From positions 6,944,001 to 7,008,000 of the forward strand of contig OX387193.1 of the NCBI GenBank assembly GCA_947561395.2: DNA of 64,000 nucleotides, read 5' to 3'. The first letter of the stretch is position 1, and every line of letters begins with the position of its first letter. A program made the translations under genes and the position numbers. Positions 36,631 to 48,078 of the stretch are shown here, piece by piece. A model generated the notes under the pieces. The model saw only the letters and a program-made list of their open reading frames with translations, was not told where the DNA came from and ran no database searches. Source of the stretch: Buxus sempervirens (lineage: Eukaryota > Streptophyta > Magnoliopsida > Buxales > Buxaceae).

Positions 36631-37978
36631 AAACAAGAAGCATAAGCATGAATACAGCAAGTCCCGAAGCATTTGTGTACAGTCAAACAGCCTAGGAACC
36701 TAAATTTTGATAAATTTGCACATGGAGGCAACAACAGTAAAATTTTCTTGTGAACTCATGATTTTATCTCCATTTTAATGGTGGCAGGCCACAATATATA
36801 CCATTCCCATAATACTCATAATATTTTGTGGGACCTTTTCTTTGCCCAAATGGCATATGTACTTGATCATACAAACAATTCTATCCCTCTTTTCTTTCCA
36901 TCCCAATTCCCCCCTAACAACCACCCCAAAACCACACCCAAACAGATCCAGTACAGCTAGGTTCTTCTGGAAATTAAGGGCCATTAACAATGAAAATTAA
37001 CCTTGACCATCTTAATCCTTGTTCTTCCACTTGGGGTTTTCCTTCCTTTCCAAGAATGAGCTAGTTTTTATATTATAACTTTTAAGTACTTGATCATGAA
37101 GTCTGATTAAAAAGATGCAATTACCTGGTTGACTACTGCAAATTACACTCACACACAAAAATAAACTGCTTTTTATGAGTGTTGTGTTGATTAATATGAA
37201 CAAGATGAGTTTGATCATAGTCCTTAGGAGATGGGCCAATCACTTCTGGGTCAGCAGCTCCGAGACCCTGCCTCTCTCATCAGATCTCACTGGGGGTTTC
37301 TCATATTTGAGGATCCTGGCCTATAATGTGATCAAAACTTGTTCTGGGTTGTGATGATTATTGAGATTATCATACACAAGCCAGATCATATCTTCAGAAA
37401 TTTAATTTACGTATCATCATCAATAGATAGACAGAAATGGTAAAATCCTCAGAATTAATTAATCTCAAGTACTGACATGAACTCCATTGGTATACTTAAT
37501 TATTCTCAGAGGTTTAATTTGTACCATATTAGGTCAAATCTGGATTTGGTTCTTGTGGACACTTCATGGCATGCATGCAACAGCTTCCACCCCCAGTCAA
37601 TCAAAATCTAGGAGGTTAATTTAATTTATACCTTAGAAGAAGGTCAAATCTGGATTTCGTTCTCCATGCAGTTTAATTACTTGTAGGCATCAAAATTGTG
37701 TAAGACCCAACCCAAATTTGTAAATGAGTTTGTAAAAATACATCTTAGTAAGCCCAATTGTGAGTTCATATCTCACAAGATAAATATGGATTATTTTAAT
37801 TTAAAATTTCTTACTTATCCCTTAAAGGATAAATTTATAAATTCCTTGTAATTTTAACTCTATAAATAGGGGGCTTGGTTATAAGGACACACATCAAATC
37901 AAAGATAACTAGAAGGTTGAAGTTTTAGAGAAATTCTCTTGAAGAAAAAACCCTCAATATAAAGAAAATTGAAGAGAA

Positions 37979-37992
37979 AACCCTCCACCAAA
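37979..37992 (+). repeat. Left 14-bp direct repeat flanking the ERF-B segment
   Basis: AACCCTCCACCAAA, identical to 39265-39278. It belongs to the LTR, so it looks like a duplication made when the ERF segment was inserted. Confidence 0.85.
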
Positions 37993-39264
37993 AACAAAAA
38001 CTGACGGCCTAGGAGGTGATGTCTTAGTAAGAGAACTAAGGGCATGGTAGGGAACAGCTAATTGCTAGCTTCCAAATGCGTGTGCGATCTGTTTGGGAAT
38101 CCCCACGTGTTCTTAAGACCTTAAACTAAACATTTCGTTTTCACAACTGGAGTCATGTTTTGAATCTCTTTCCGCAAATTCCCCACGGACTTAACCCCTG
38201 CTGAGTCCTGCCATCCGAATCCCTCCTCCTCCGGTCCTTAATATAACCTAACATGACCTCACTTAATACCTCTCTCATTAAACCCCTTATCCTTCACCCC
38301 CATAAAGCCCCATATTTGGTACATGGCTGATGACCCTCCCACTAACGTGCGCCAAGCAGACCAACCACCACCACCTGATCCTCCTCCTCCTCTTGGAAGC
38401 CCAGGAGAGCCATCCCCACAATCCTCATCCCTTCCCACGTGTGATAACCCACCAATTCGACTGCCTCATCCACCAAAGACTACCATGCCCACCACCTCTT
38501 CTGGTGGTTCAATTAACCAACCCACCGCAGGAAAACACCCTTTGTATAGAGGAATCCGCTGCCGGAGCGGTAAATGGGTGTCGGAAATTCGTGAACCACG
38601 TAAGACTACACGAATATGGCTTGGTACGTACCCTGCACCGGAAATGGCTGCTGCAGCTTACGACGTGGCCGCACTGGCCCTTAAAGGTGCAGGAACTGCT
38701 CTCAACTTCCCAAACGAAGTCCATTCCTACGCGATTCCCGCGTCTGCATCTCCGGCAGATATACGAATCGCAGCAGCTAGTGCAGCGGCGTCGAGACAGC
38801 CGAAGCTGGAAACCAGTGACACCCCAGAAGTCCGTAAGCCTGAGAGTGGTGAAACGACCAGTACTGGATTGGAAACAGGAGCAGAATTCGTCGACGAGGA
38901 GGCGCTTTTTAACATGCCCAAATTGTTGGTTAACATGGCAGAGGGAATGCTGGTGAGCCCACCAAGGATAAACTCGCCGCCGTCTGACGACTCGCCGGAA
39001 AATTCAGATGGAGAAAGTTTGTGGAGCTATTCTTGAGAAGGTTCATTTACCAACTATCACCAAAAAGATCATAAAATCTTTAGGAAATTAAGCAACGAAG
39101 CTGCAACATATTAAAAGGAGAAAAGGGTTAATTTTGATCAGAGGATTGAGAATAGAGTGATTTGAATTTGGTGGGTTTTTGAGTTGATATGATGGTTTAA
39201 AAAATTCAGCTCAACGACATGAATTCATGCGTTTGCAGTAGTTGCATGGTTTCAGTTGTCGGGT
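37993..39264 (+). repeat. Dispersed duplicate of the ERF-A locus (about 26044-27306)
   Basis: Near-identical to ERF-A from about 330 bp upstream of the ATG to about 220 bp past the stop. The match begins at CTGACGG just inside the left direct repeat and ends at CAGTTGTCGGGTA just before the right one. Promoter and 3' flank were copied together with the gene, and no poly(A) tail is present. Confidence 0.9.
38323..39036 (+). CDS. ERF025: ERF025-like AP2/ERF transcription factor (DREB group III), copy B
   Basis: Intronless, 237 aa, full-length and open. It differs from ERF-A at eight positions, all outside the AP2 domain: five in the proline-rich N-terminus (for example S42N and Q46R) and three after the domain (P to L, A to E and E to A near residues 162-190). 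The AP2 domain (about 74-131) and the final LWSYS are identical. The copied upstream region keeps the TTAATATAACC box before the ATG, so the gene may be expressed on its own promoter, or from the LTR TATA box near 37860 that points the same way. It sits inside a solo LTR within tandem unit 2, between CBF-A and CBF-B. Function should match ERF-A; whether it is used is not visible here. Confidence 0.93.
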   Translation: MADDPPTNVRQADQPPPPDPPPPLGSPGEPSPQSSSLPTCDNPPIRLPHPPKTTMPTTSSGGSINQPTAGKHPLYRGIRCRSGKWVSEIREPRKTTRIWLGTYPAPEMAAAAYDVAALALKGAGTALNFPNEVHSYAIPASASPADIRIAAASAAASRQPKLETSDTPEVRKPESGETTSTGLETGAEFVDEEALFNMPKLLVNMAEGMLVSPPRINSPPSDDSPENSDGESLWSYS

Positions 39265-39278
39265 AACCCTCCACCAAA
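39265..39278 (+). repeat. Right 14-bp direct repeat flanking the ERF-B segment
   Basis: AACCCTCCACCAAA, identical to 37979-37992; LTR sequence continues directly after it. Confidence 0.85.
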
Positions 39279-40931
39279 GGCGAAAACAATTCAAAGGTAG
39301 GAGCAGATCCTCCATCCAAAGAAAAAAGACACACTTCTCTTGAAGAGAAAACCTCTTCCCAAAGAAAAACTTCTCTTAAAGAAAAAGTCTCCTAAAGAAG
39401 AAAGGGGCACTTCTCTACAAAGAGAAAATCCTCTTTCAAGTCAACAGATAAGCTGAAGCAAGCGCAAATCCCGGAGTGAAAGAACACCTACAACCACTCC
39501 AAAACTGAAGAACGCCACCTGACATTTGTCTACTCCAAACAGCTCGTCAATCAGAGGACGTTCACGTGATTGAGCACCAAAGAGAGTAAATTCCTTATTT
39601 GTATCAAATTTTCTTTATTCTTATTATTTGTAATCACCGTATTTTGTGTTAAAGCAATAAACACGAAATTTGTGTGTACACTTACTGATAATGAAAACTA
39701 AACCACTCCTATTGACTCACCTTATTAGATTCAGAATCCATGTTCAGACCAAATTCTAGATCGAGTTAGAGCTTTCTGGGTCACCTAATCCCTTTTTCCC
39801 TTCAACAAGTTTCTGTGATAAGTTTTTTCCTTGGAATTTTCAATGCGACGCACCCTCGTCATGGAAGAGGCCTTTCTTCACGCACACAGAAGAGTGGACC
39901 TAGGCTTCACTTGGTCTGAGGCTTGAACCTTTGACCAAGTGAATCTAAAGAGATATATAGTCTTTGTTCAAGCCGACCCCGCCCGATGGTCTCAGGCTTG
40001 TAGTACTGTACCCAACCTGCCCAGTTAAAGGCTAATACAAAGCCTCAGCCCGACTATTGAAAACAAAAATAAAACCTTTTTTTTTTTTTATATAAGAGAG
40101 ACCAAATATACAAAGAAAATTAAATATACAAGAATACAAAAACACAAGCGTTCAAAATCCAAATTTAAGCACTTTATATGTACATATTGTAGAAAAAAAA
40201 AGTTATACTTATAATATTAGTTAAAATACATAAAATAAATATTAGCCCCCACCAGGAATTCCCATACATGACCAAGCCTTCCCAAGAACTTTTCAGGCTT
40301 TTAAAAATTTTGCCCAACCCAGCCCTATGGACAACGAACTATCGTGTCGAAGAACGAGTCAGTCATCCAGGCCGAGACGGGCCGGACCCATGAACACCCC
40401 TAGATAGGACAAGGTTGGTGAAGACCTACCCCATCATGACCATAAGTTTTAAGTTTAAAAATCATGTTCGGTTGGACTTCTAGGTTTATAATAAAATCTT
40501 GCTGACATAACCTAATTAGGTATTAATTTACTCGTGCAAGTTAAAGTTGCAATCTTAAACCTATCTAGATACATATCACGATCAACACAACCCAACTGTG
40601 ATCCAATACCCAAAAAAAAAAAAACCCTTATTGATACCTGTTGCAAGCGGTTCTTTCATAACTACACTCATCAAACCACAACTTGCATGATGATCCAATT
40701 CGTTGTATCAAAAAACCTAGAGACTAACAACCTAGCAGTTGGCCCATCCAACATTACCGTAAGTAAATGCCAACAACTTAATTCTATTGTTAAATAACAT
40801 TGGAGGATCACTTCAAAGTCCTGGTCAACTGCTAACTTCAAGTGCTTGGTTGAATCGGGCCGCAGTAACTTGGTCTAGATTATCCGGTTCTGATTACTCT
40901 GGATTCTAAGACATTGAAGGACTAGGTTAAT

Positions 40932-41090
40932 TCGTTAATCTAAAAGCATTTCCTCTAGAGCCAAAATTCGGTGGTTCCGTGAAACCACCAACTAGGAAGA
41001 AATTTGAATGTGTAGGGCCCCTCCCGACATGGGCATCTATCCGTGCGTTTCACGTTAGCCCCACTGAGTCACTCTAAATGAAACGCTCTC
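40932..41090. mobile_element. MITE in unit 2, same family as 262-415
   Basis: Absent from units 1 and 3 at the same place. Inverted ends GCATTTCCTCTAGAG and, on the other strand, GCGTTTCATTTAGAG; flanks GGTTAAT (40925-40931) and GGTCAAT (41091-41097) form a likely 7-8 bp duplication. Confidence 0.8.
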
Positions 41091-41118
41091 GGTCAATCTC
41101 CATGCTCGCGAGTTTCTT

Positions 41119-41486
41119 ATAGAGCTAGCAAAATGCGACTCGACCCGACAGGTCAACCCGAACCGACCGAGTTAAATAGGTTTGGGTTGACCCATTTATT
41201 AATTGGGTGGTAACCCAATTAACAAAAGGGGGCAAAAGTGTCCCGTCTCAACCCGATTAACCCCCGACCCGAACCTGGTACAACCCAATCCAATTAACCC
41301 CTTAACCCTATTTTAATCATATTTATTGAAAAATAAAAAATATAATAGACGGGTTGGCAGGTTGAACCTGTTTATTTGGGGATTGGGGGTTTTCCAACCC
41401 GCCTTAATTTAGTCCAATCCGAACCCAATCCGGTTAACTCCCAACCTAATTATGACCCAACCCAAACCCGACATGCTACTAGCTCT
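41119..41486. mobile_element. hAT-type MITE in unit 2
   Basis: Interrupts the sequence GCGAGTTTCGTACAC that is continuous in unit 3. Inverted ends AGAGCTAGCAAAATGCGAC and, on the other strand, AGAGCTAGTAGCATGTCGGG; flanks AGTTTCTT (41111-41118) and AGTTTCGT (41487-41494), 7 of 8 matching. The interior is full of CCCGACCC/GGGTTGGG phrases. Confidence 0.85.
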
Positions 41487-42746
41487 AGTTTCGTACACTC
41501 AATGCCCCAGGGCACCCACAAGCTTTTGGCCTTTTGGGGGATATTTATGAAAGGGTTGAATATGGACCACGTGATCCACGCGCTTCAGCCGGCGGTAACT
41601 TATAACAAGGTTCTAACTGTCAACCGTGTTTTCTTTTTCTTTTCTTTGATCTGAAAAATCTCATCCTCACATCATTTTGAGATTGAAAGCTGTTATCTGT
41701 CTCCATATGCCACGTCACTCCTCCTTCGTATTTGAGTTGGCGGCGTCTCGCAAGTGTAAAGTGAGACGAGGAGTACATTCCTCGCCGATCTATCATAAAC
41801 AATATCACGTCCACATATATTCATTTATAAACTAAATTAGAAATGACAAAACTATTTGACAAAAACCAAAATATAATACAAAAATTCTTATATGAATTAT
41901 TTGCCAAAAATAAAATTTTAGAGACGCTTTACAATCGAAGAACCATAATCAGTCCAAATCCTCCATTGTGCTCTTAAGTCTTGAAATGTTCCTTTTGAGA
42001 CCAACCTTTCCTCCACCTACTATAAACATTCCTTATCTGCCTCAATTATGGGATGAAGTTGTCTACGTGTAAGGTTGCATCGACCCCAACCGTAGGAGTG
42101 GAACTGATGAGGCTTTTGCCTGATAAATGTTTCTTCCTTTTTTGTAAAAGTTTTATATGGAGTCCACTTATAACGAATCTTTAGATGCGCTATGCGAAAG
42201 CATCCTACTCCAATAGCAGGGACCAAATACAACCTTAAATAGTAGACAATTTCATTCCCTCCATAAGGTGTCCTCTATACAAAGGTAGGCCCAGACAATC
42301 TTATTATAGTAAAACCAACCCTCGGTAATATTTACCTAATATTCTAGCTCGTATAAATATCCTTCACAACACATAAAACCTCAAAATAAAACCTCCTTCC
42401 TAATATAATTTTCCAACTTCAACCACCTACTTTCATTCTGCACGATTATCACCAATACAAATACAATTATCTGCAAATAAAATTACAAAAAAAAAAGGCC
42501 AAAATGTAGTAATGCACGTGCCTTCACCAGCAGAGAGAAAAGAGAGACTCAGATGGTGCGGAAAAAATCGTTGTGTCCAAACATCTCCCAAAACCCCGTG
42601 TCAAAAAACCAACCACACATTATAAATCGCCGATTATTTGGTCTCTCGAGAGAAAACGACCTGTTGTGCGCACCAGTCGAAATCGGCACTTCCGTTTCCT
42701 TGTACGTTTCATTTCATTCTGAAAAAGTAAAAAATAACAACTGTCC

Positions 42747-42880
42747 GAGCATTAATCGTCTACAGCGAAAGCTGTAAACACCCCCTCACATTCAGTGGGG
42801 GGTCCCACCATTCATTTGATGGGCCCCACCATTCAATGTGAAGGGCTGTCTACAGCGTAAGCTGTAGACGATGCCCATTC
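42747..42880. mobile_element. Mutator-type MITE in the CBF-B promoter
   Basis: A 134-bp insert with inverted ends (ATCGTCTACAGCGAAAGCTG and, on the other strand, ATCGTCTACAGCTTACGCTG) and the exact 9-bp duplication CAACTGTCC at 42738-42746 and 42881-42889. CBF-A has the uninterrupted ACCTGTCTCCAACGG at the same position. It ends 331 bp upstream of the CBF-B ATG. Confidence 0.92.
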
Positions 42881-42929
42881 CAACTGTCCCCAACGGACAG
42901 AACCGTCTATTAAAAACGTGATCTAAAAT

Positions 42930-43112
42930 GACGTCATCATCATGGCGTTGTGAATGTTACAAGGCCAATCCATGGACCCAAAATAGCAAACAGCTGGTGA
43001 CAAGGAAATCTAACTTTCCCTCTTTGGGGCCTCTCTGGCTCCTCTTCACATTTCCGTGTTCGCGTCAAAATCGCGAACGCGCGTTCCACGCCGCAAACCA
43101 AAACATATAAAA
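42930..43112 (+). promoter_or_regulatory. CBF-B core promoter module
   Basis: TGACGTCA (42930-42937), E-box CAGCTG (42991-42996), CGCGTC (43061-43066), CGCG box ACGCGCGT (43077-43084) and TATAAAA (43106-43112), 100 bp before the ATG. Order and spacing match CBF-A. Confidence 0.7.
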
Positions 43113-43211
43113 GCCTTCCCTTCGCAGTTCCTAGCCAGGAAAGAAGCGAAGTTAGTAACTTCACAGCACAGTCAACACACTTCCCACAGCTGAACTCAAA
43201 ACACCTCTTCA

Positions 43212-43850
43212 ATGGATGCCTTCAGTACTACTCAATACACCGACAAACTCTCATCGACGCCTGATACAAGCATCAAACTCCGGGGAGTTTCAGATGAGGA
43301 GGTTTCGCTTGCGTCGGATCGTCCGAAGAAACGCGCCGGCCGGAAGAAATTCAGGGAGACTCGGCACCCGGTGTATCGCGGTGTCCGCCGGAGGAATTCC
43401 GATAGGTGGGTGTGCGAGGTTCGCGTGCCGAACAAGAAGTCAAGGATCTGGCTTGGGACCTTCCCGACTGCGGAGATGGCCGCCCGGGCTCATGATGTTG
43501 CTGCAATGGCACTTAGAGGCAAGTCCGCATGTCTTAATTTTGCAGACTCGACATGGCGTTTGCCAGTTCCCGACTCCGATAGTGCCACTGATATTCAGAA
43601 GGCTGCTGCAGAAGCAGCAGAGGCTTTCAGGGACGCGGAGTCCGATCAAGGAGTGGCTTCTGCTGATGATAAGAGAACAGTAGTGGAAGAAACAATGTTG
43701 CCGGAGAACTTGTTTTACACAGACGAAGAAGCTGCAAGCATGGCAGAATGGCGGATATTCTCTCCAAATCCTTATATGCGAACGACTGGGTTCGATTGGG
43801 ATGACATGGAAAGCAGTATTGACGTGTCGTTATGGAGTTACTCCATCTGA
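43212..43850 (+). CDS. DREB1: CBF/DREB1 transcription factor, copy B
   Basis: Intronless, 212 aa, same layout as copy [17 protein letters not shown] (38-53), AP2 domain (54-111) with [20 protein letters not shown], then DSTWR and a C-terminal SLWSYSI. It has the more common HPVYRGVR start of the AP2 domain where A and C have HPIYRGVR, and an Arg (RR) where they have RQ. In the C-terminal half it differs by DSDS, DAES, VEET and ESSI. AP2 position 19 is Val. The gene is complete and its frame intact. Its proximal promoter is shared with A and C, but a 134-bp Mutator-type MITE lies upstream of the module. Confidence 0.96.
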   Translation: MDAFSTTQYTDKLSSTPDTSIKLRGVSDEEVSLASDRPKKRAGRKKFRETRHPVYRGVRRRNSDRWVCEVRVPNKKSRIWLGTFPTAEMAARAHDVAAMALRGKSACLNFADSTWRLPVPDSDSATDIQKAAAEAAEAFRDAESDQGVASADDKRTVVEETMLPENLFYTDEEAASMAEWRIFSPNPYMRTTGFDWDDMESSIDVSLWSYSI

Positions 43851-44360
43851 TCTGATTGGACTTTTCAACGCAGTTCCCCCATTTGTATTATAGTACATAT
43901 AGATGTAGATTGTCTTTAACTGCATTGCTCATACCAACTTTTTTGACTGGTATGGTCTCACAAGTAGAAAGCCCATGGAATTTTAAGTTCAATTCTAAAG
44001 AGATTTTGCTCTTCTGTAAGTTTGTTGTGAACAAGAATGGAAGCTTTTACTTGCCAATTCTCAAACCAGGCAAGATGGGTCACTAAATGTTCAAAATTCA
44101 AATTACAGACAAACTGTAAACTTTTAAAAGTCTGATTATGTATAATCCATCCAGGCATGATTATGTATAAACATTAAATAGAAACAACAATCTACATCAC
44201 AAAAGTAAGATACATTAGAGGAGATAGGTGGGGTCTTCCCATGTATCTACAAAAAGGAAATTTATCTACATATTAGGGAGCCCCTTCTCCATTGTATAAA
44301 TGTTAGTAACTGATCGAATGAACTGAAAAGGGGTTAGGATTACAGGAAAAGAATGATTCC

Positions 44361-44610
44361 CTAGTCAAAAAGAAGGCGACGCCTCACAGACTTGGGCAAA
44401 TTTGGACTGGACAGCTTTCTTCTTGCTTTTGAAATCCTTTCTCTGCCAAACCTTCCGCGGATTTGCCTGCTGCATTTTTACCTTTGTTGAACGGTAGAAT
44501 TCAGTTATACTAAGCTGGACGCCTCCGGATTTTGGTGATTCTGACCTGTCCTTGCTTCCATCGGATATTGGCCCCAATTTCTTTCTTCTTGATTTTTATT
44601 CTTTCATTTC
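44361..44610 (-). pseudogene. Broken 3' exon of a convergent gene, unit 2 copy
   Basis: Homologous to 54809-55078 and retains the AG acceptor and the final LLFD-stop. A 1-nt loss in the CCGGCGG stretch and a 19-nt deletion shift the frame, so the exon is no longer readable through. Confidence 0.6.
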
Positions 44611-46450
44611 CTACCAAGTTGTCATTGAAAAAACAAGAAGCATAAGCATGAATGCAGCAAATCCCGAAGCATTTGTGCACAGTCAAACAGCCTAGTAACC
44701 TAAATTTTGATAAATTTGCACATGGTGGCAACAACAGTAAAATTTTCATGTGAACTCATGATTTAATCCCCATTTTAATGGTGGCCACAATATATACCAT
44801 TCCATAATACTCATAATATTTTGTGGGACATTTTCTATGTCCGCATGGCATATGTACTTGACCAGACAAACAACTCTATCCCTATTTTCTTTCCATCCCC
44901 ATTCCCCCCTAACAACCACACCTCCAGTAAAGCTAGGATCTGCTGGAAATTAACGGCCATTACCAATGAAAATTAACCTTGACCATCTTAATCCTTGTCT
45001 TCCACTTGGAGTTTTCCTTCCTTTCCAAGAATGAGCTAGTTTTTATATTATAACCTCAAGTGCTTGATCATGAAGTCTGATTAATAAGATGCAATCACCT
45101 GGTTGAATACTGCTAATTACACACTCATACACAAAAATAAAACTGCTTTTTATGAGTGGTGGTGTTGATTAATATGAACAAGATGAGTTTGATCATAGTC
45201 CTTAGGAGATGGGCCAATCACTTCTGGGTCAGCAGCTCGAGACCCTGCCTCTCTCATCAGATCTCACTGGTGGATTTCTCATATTTGAGGATCCTGGCCT
45301 ATAATGTGATCAAAACTTGTTCTGGGCTGTGATGCTTATTGAGATTATCATACACAAGCCTGCCCATTTCTTCAGAAATTTAATTTAATGTATCATCATC
45401 AATAGATAGACAGAAATGGTAAAATCCTCAGAATTAATTAATCTGAAGTACTGATATGAACTCCTTTGGTATGCTTAATTATTCTCAGAGGTTCAATTTG
45501 CACCATATTAGGTCAAATCTGGGTTTGGTTCTTGTGGACACTTCATGGCATGCATGCAACAGCTTCCACCGCCAGTCAAACAAAATCTAGGAGGTTAAAT
45601 TAATTTATACCTTAGAAGAAGGTCAAATCTGGATTTGGTTCTCCAACCGCACGCAGTTTAATTACTTACTGATAATGAAAACTAAACCACTCTTATTGAC
45701 TCACCTTATTAGATTCAGAATCCATGTTCAGTCAAAACTCCAGATCGAATCAGAGCTTTCAGGGTCACCTAATCCTTATTTGACTTCAACAAGTTTCAGT
45801 GACAAGTTTTTCCCTTGGAATTTTGGATGCGACACACCGTCGTCGCAGAAGAGTTGACCTAGAAGATGAGTGGCTTGGCTACACTTAGTCAAAAACTTGA
45901 ACCTTCGACCAAGTGAATATAAGAGATATGGTCTTTGATCAAGCCGGCCCGGCCAGGCCCCATGGTCCGAGGCTTGTAGGACTATACCCAACCTGCCCAG
46001 TTAAAAGCTATACGAATTCTCAGACCGATATAAGAGAGATCAAAATTATATCTATAGATCATATTATAGATAAAAGTTTATATCTATAATATTAGTTTTA
46101 ATATATAAAATAACTATTAGCCCCGAACGAGAATTCTCATACATGACCAAGCCCTCCCAAGAACTTATCAGGCTTTTAAAAATTTTGCCCACCCAACCCT
46201 ATGGACAACCAACAAGCCAATCGAAGAACGAGCCAATCATCCTAGGCCGAGATGGGCTGGACCCATGAACACCCCTAGATAAAAGGACAAGGTTGGTGAA
46301 GACCTACCCCCATCGTGACCATGAGATTAAGTTTTAAAATCAAGTTAAGTTGGATTTCTAGTTTTACAATAAAATCTTGCTGACATAACCCAAATAGGTA
46401 TTAATTTACTCATGCAAGTTAAAGTTGCAATCTTAAACCTATCTAGATAC

Positions 46451-47761
46451 GCGTCTGTAAGGACCTGATCAAACTAAGTCATTAAATTGAGAAAAATCTT
46501 GACCAAGACCTTTAGGTCATGTAATTCCTTGATTTTGATTGGTAGGGTGTAGAGCTCATGGTACTTGAGCATACACCTTATCATGAATTTTGAATGGTTA
46601 AGATTAAAAGAAAACAATGGTCAAGATTTAATCTTAATAAGAAGGGTTAAATTGGTCTTTTCCAATCATTAAGTGGGTATTAGGGTTAAATAAGAACCCT
46701 CACTTATTTTCTTCTCAAATTTGGACAATCAAAGCTTGAAGAGAAAGAGGTTAGACAGCTGGGAGGTGGAAGAACAGTTTGGGGTTTTGGTTACAAAGAT
46801 CTTGAAGTACCATTGTTTTTATTCAAGCTTTTTACATGTAAGTGGATTTAATATGCTTTTTATGATTATGTGCATGGGTTCCCTATTCCTATTGATCCTT
46901 TGTATATCTTATTCAAATCTGTTCATGTTAAAAAAAAATATATCAAATGAATTATGATGTGTGTGGGATTATTCTATATATGTTTTTGTTAATGAACTTG
47001 TATCATGTTTGTGTTGGTGACCTAATCGTGCATGATGGAATCATGTTAATGTAGATGTGTTTTGAGGAAATAATTTAATGGGGTTTTGCTATAGATTGAT
47101 TATATATTGATCTGGTATGGATTTGATTAAGTGTGGATTGAAGCAGAGAGCAAACAGAAGTGAAAAAGGTCTTCGTAACGAACCTAGGTTTCGGTCGCTT
47201 GACACATCGATCGAGCGTGAGTGTTGAGCGACCAACCCAAAGAGCACTTTTAGGAGGGTGCCCAACACATTGCTCAAGCAATGTGTCAAGCGCCCCTTTA
47301 TGTTGCTTTTTGGGAGGACGCTCAACACATTGCTCAAGCAATGTGTCAAGCGCCCCTTACATAAACAATGTTATATTTCTTTTGTTTTACTTAATTTATC
47401 GCTAAACTTGGGGCTTAAGCCTGGAGGTTGAGCGCCCACCCTTCTAAGTATATTTTGGGTATTTTAACATGTGTTTTGAATTACAATGTTTAAGCAGAGG
47501 TCTGATTAAGTTCTAGAAAATGATATTTTATAGTTTAATGCATCCTAATGCATGTCTACTACACTGTTGAGCATGTTTAACTGAAATTACTTAAATTTGA
47601 TAACTGTTTACAAAATATTGTAGTGAGATCAGGACATGATACATGTAGTTGATAATTTTATTTGGAACATGGGTATGTGATGATAATACTGCTAGTGAAT
47701 TGCCAATTCAGTACCCAGCATTCATGTAATGTCTGGGATGATGATTGAATTGTACTACTAG
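46451..47761. mobile_element. Unclassified repeat (LTR-like) in unit 3, left part
   Basis: Interrupts unit sequence after ATCTAGATAC. It begins near TGTAAGGACCTGATC, holds a short tandem repeat with palindromes (47261-47360) and ends with one unit of the GTACTGCTAGC...CAGTACCC minisatellite seen at 62925-63345. No coding region is visible. It may be one side of an LTR whose other side resembles the end of the window. Confidence 0.5.
47261..47360. repeat. Tandem pair with perfect 22-bp palindromes
   Basis: The phrase ACACATTGCTCAAGCAATGTGT occurs twice, about 60 bp apart, each followed by CAAGCGCCCCTT. Its 10-bp arms pair perfectly around CA. Confidence 0.9.
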
Positions 47762-48032
47762 CACTACAAAACAAGTGACTTTTAGCGGCAGACCAAGACC
47801 GCTGCTAAAAGTCCTACCGAACGACGCCTGTCCACTGATGACTCGTCTATCGCTGATTCTTTCAACGGCGGTCTTTTTTACTTTTAGCGACGGTCTTGGT
47901 CCGCCACTAAAAGTCCCTATTTTCCTTCTTTTTTTTCCTACCCAAATCGACCCATTATCTTTTAATTTTTACAACCGCACCCCTCAAATTTCTATCCCCC
48001 CACCCACTAAATTTCTATTATTACGAACAAAC

Positions 48033-48078
<46 letters not shown>

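Larger units (their letters stand above)
30714..36934. repeat. Tandem unit 1 (carries CBF-A)
   Basis: First of three head-to-tail units. Its left edge is the CACCCAAACAG sequence that recurs at 36935, and its right edge lies just beyond the 3' flank of CBF-A. Contents in order: a D block (30714-32400), an upstream block with GGATATTTATAAAAGTGTTG (32880-33560), a unit-specific hAT (33822-34786), the CBF-A promoter and gene, and the broken convergent exon. Length is about 6.2 kb. No exon fragment precedes the D block here, so the duplication breakpoint lies at 30714. Confidence 0.85.
37682..39680 (+). mobile_element. Solo LTR, itself split by the ERF-B segment
   Basis: Units 1 and 3 have the uninterrupted junction TTAATTACTTACTGATAATG here. 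In unit 2 a segment starts TGTAGGCATCAAAATTGTG and ends TTTGTGTGTACA, the TG...CA form of an LTR. It has a TATA box (TCTATAAATAGGGGGC, near 37860) and a late GCAATAAACACG polyadenylation-like signal near 39652. A 4-bp ACTT duplication fits if the ends are shifted by a few bases. No internal retroelement genes remain. After removing 37993-39278 it is about 0.7 kb. Confidence 0.75.
36935..44916. repeat. Tandem unit 2 (carries CBF-B and, by insertion, ERF-B)
   Basis: Second unit. The D block starts at 36935 and is split at 37681/39681 by a solo LTR; it then continues through 40520, the upstream block (40790-42470), the promoter, CBF-B and the exon fragment. Without the LTR insertion it is about 6.0 kb. 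It also carries two private MITEs (40932-41090, 41119-41486) and a third in the CBF-B promoter (42747-42880). Confidence 0.85.
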
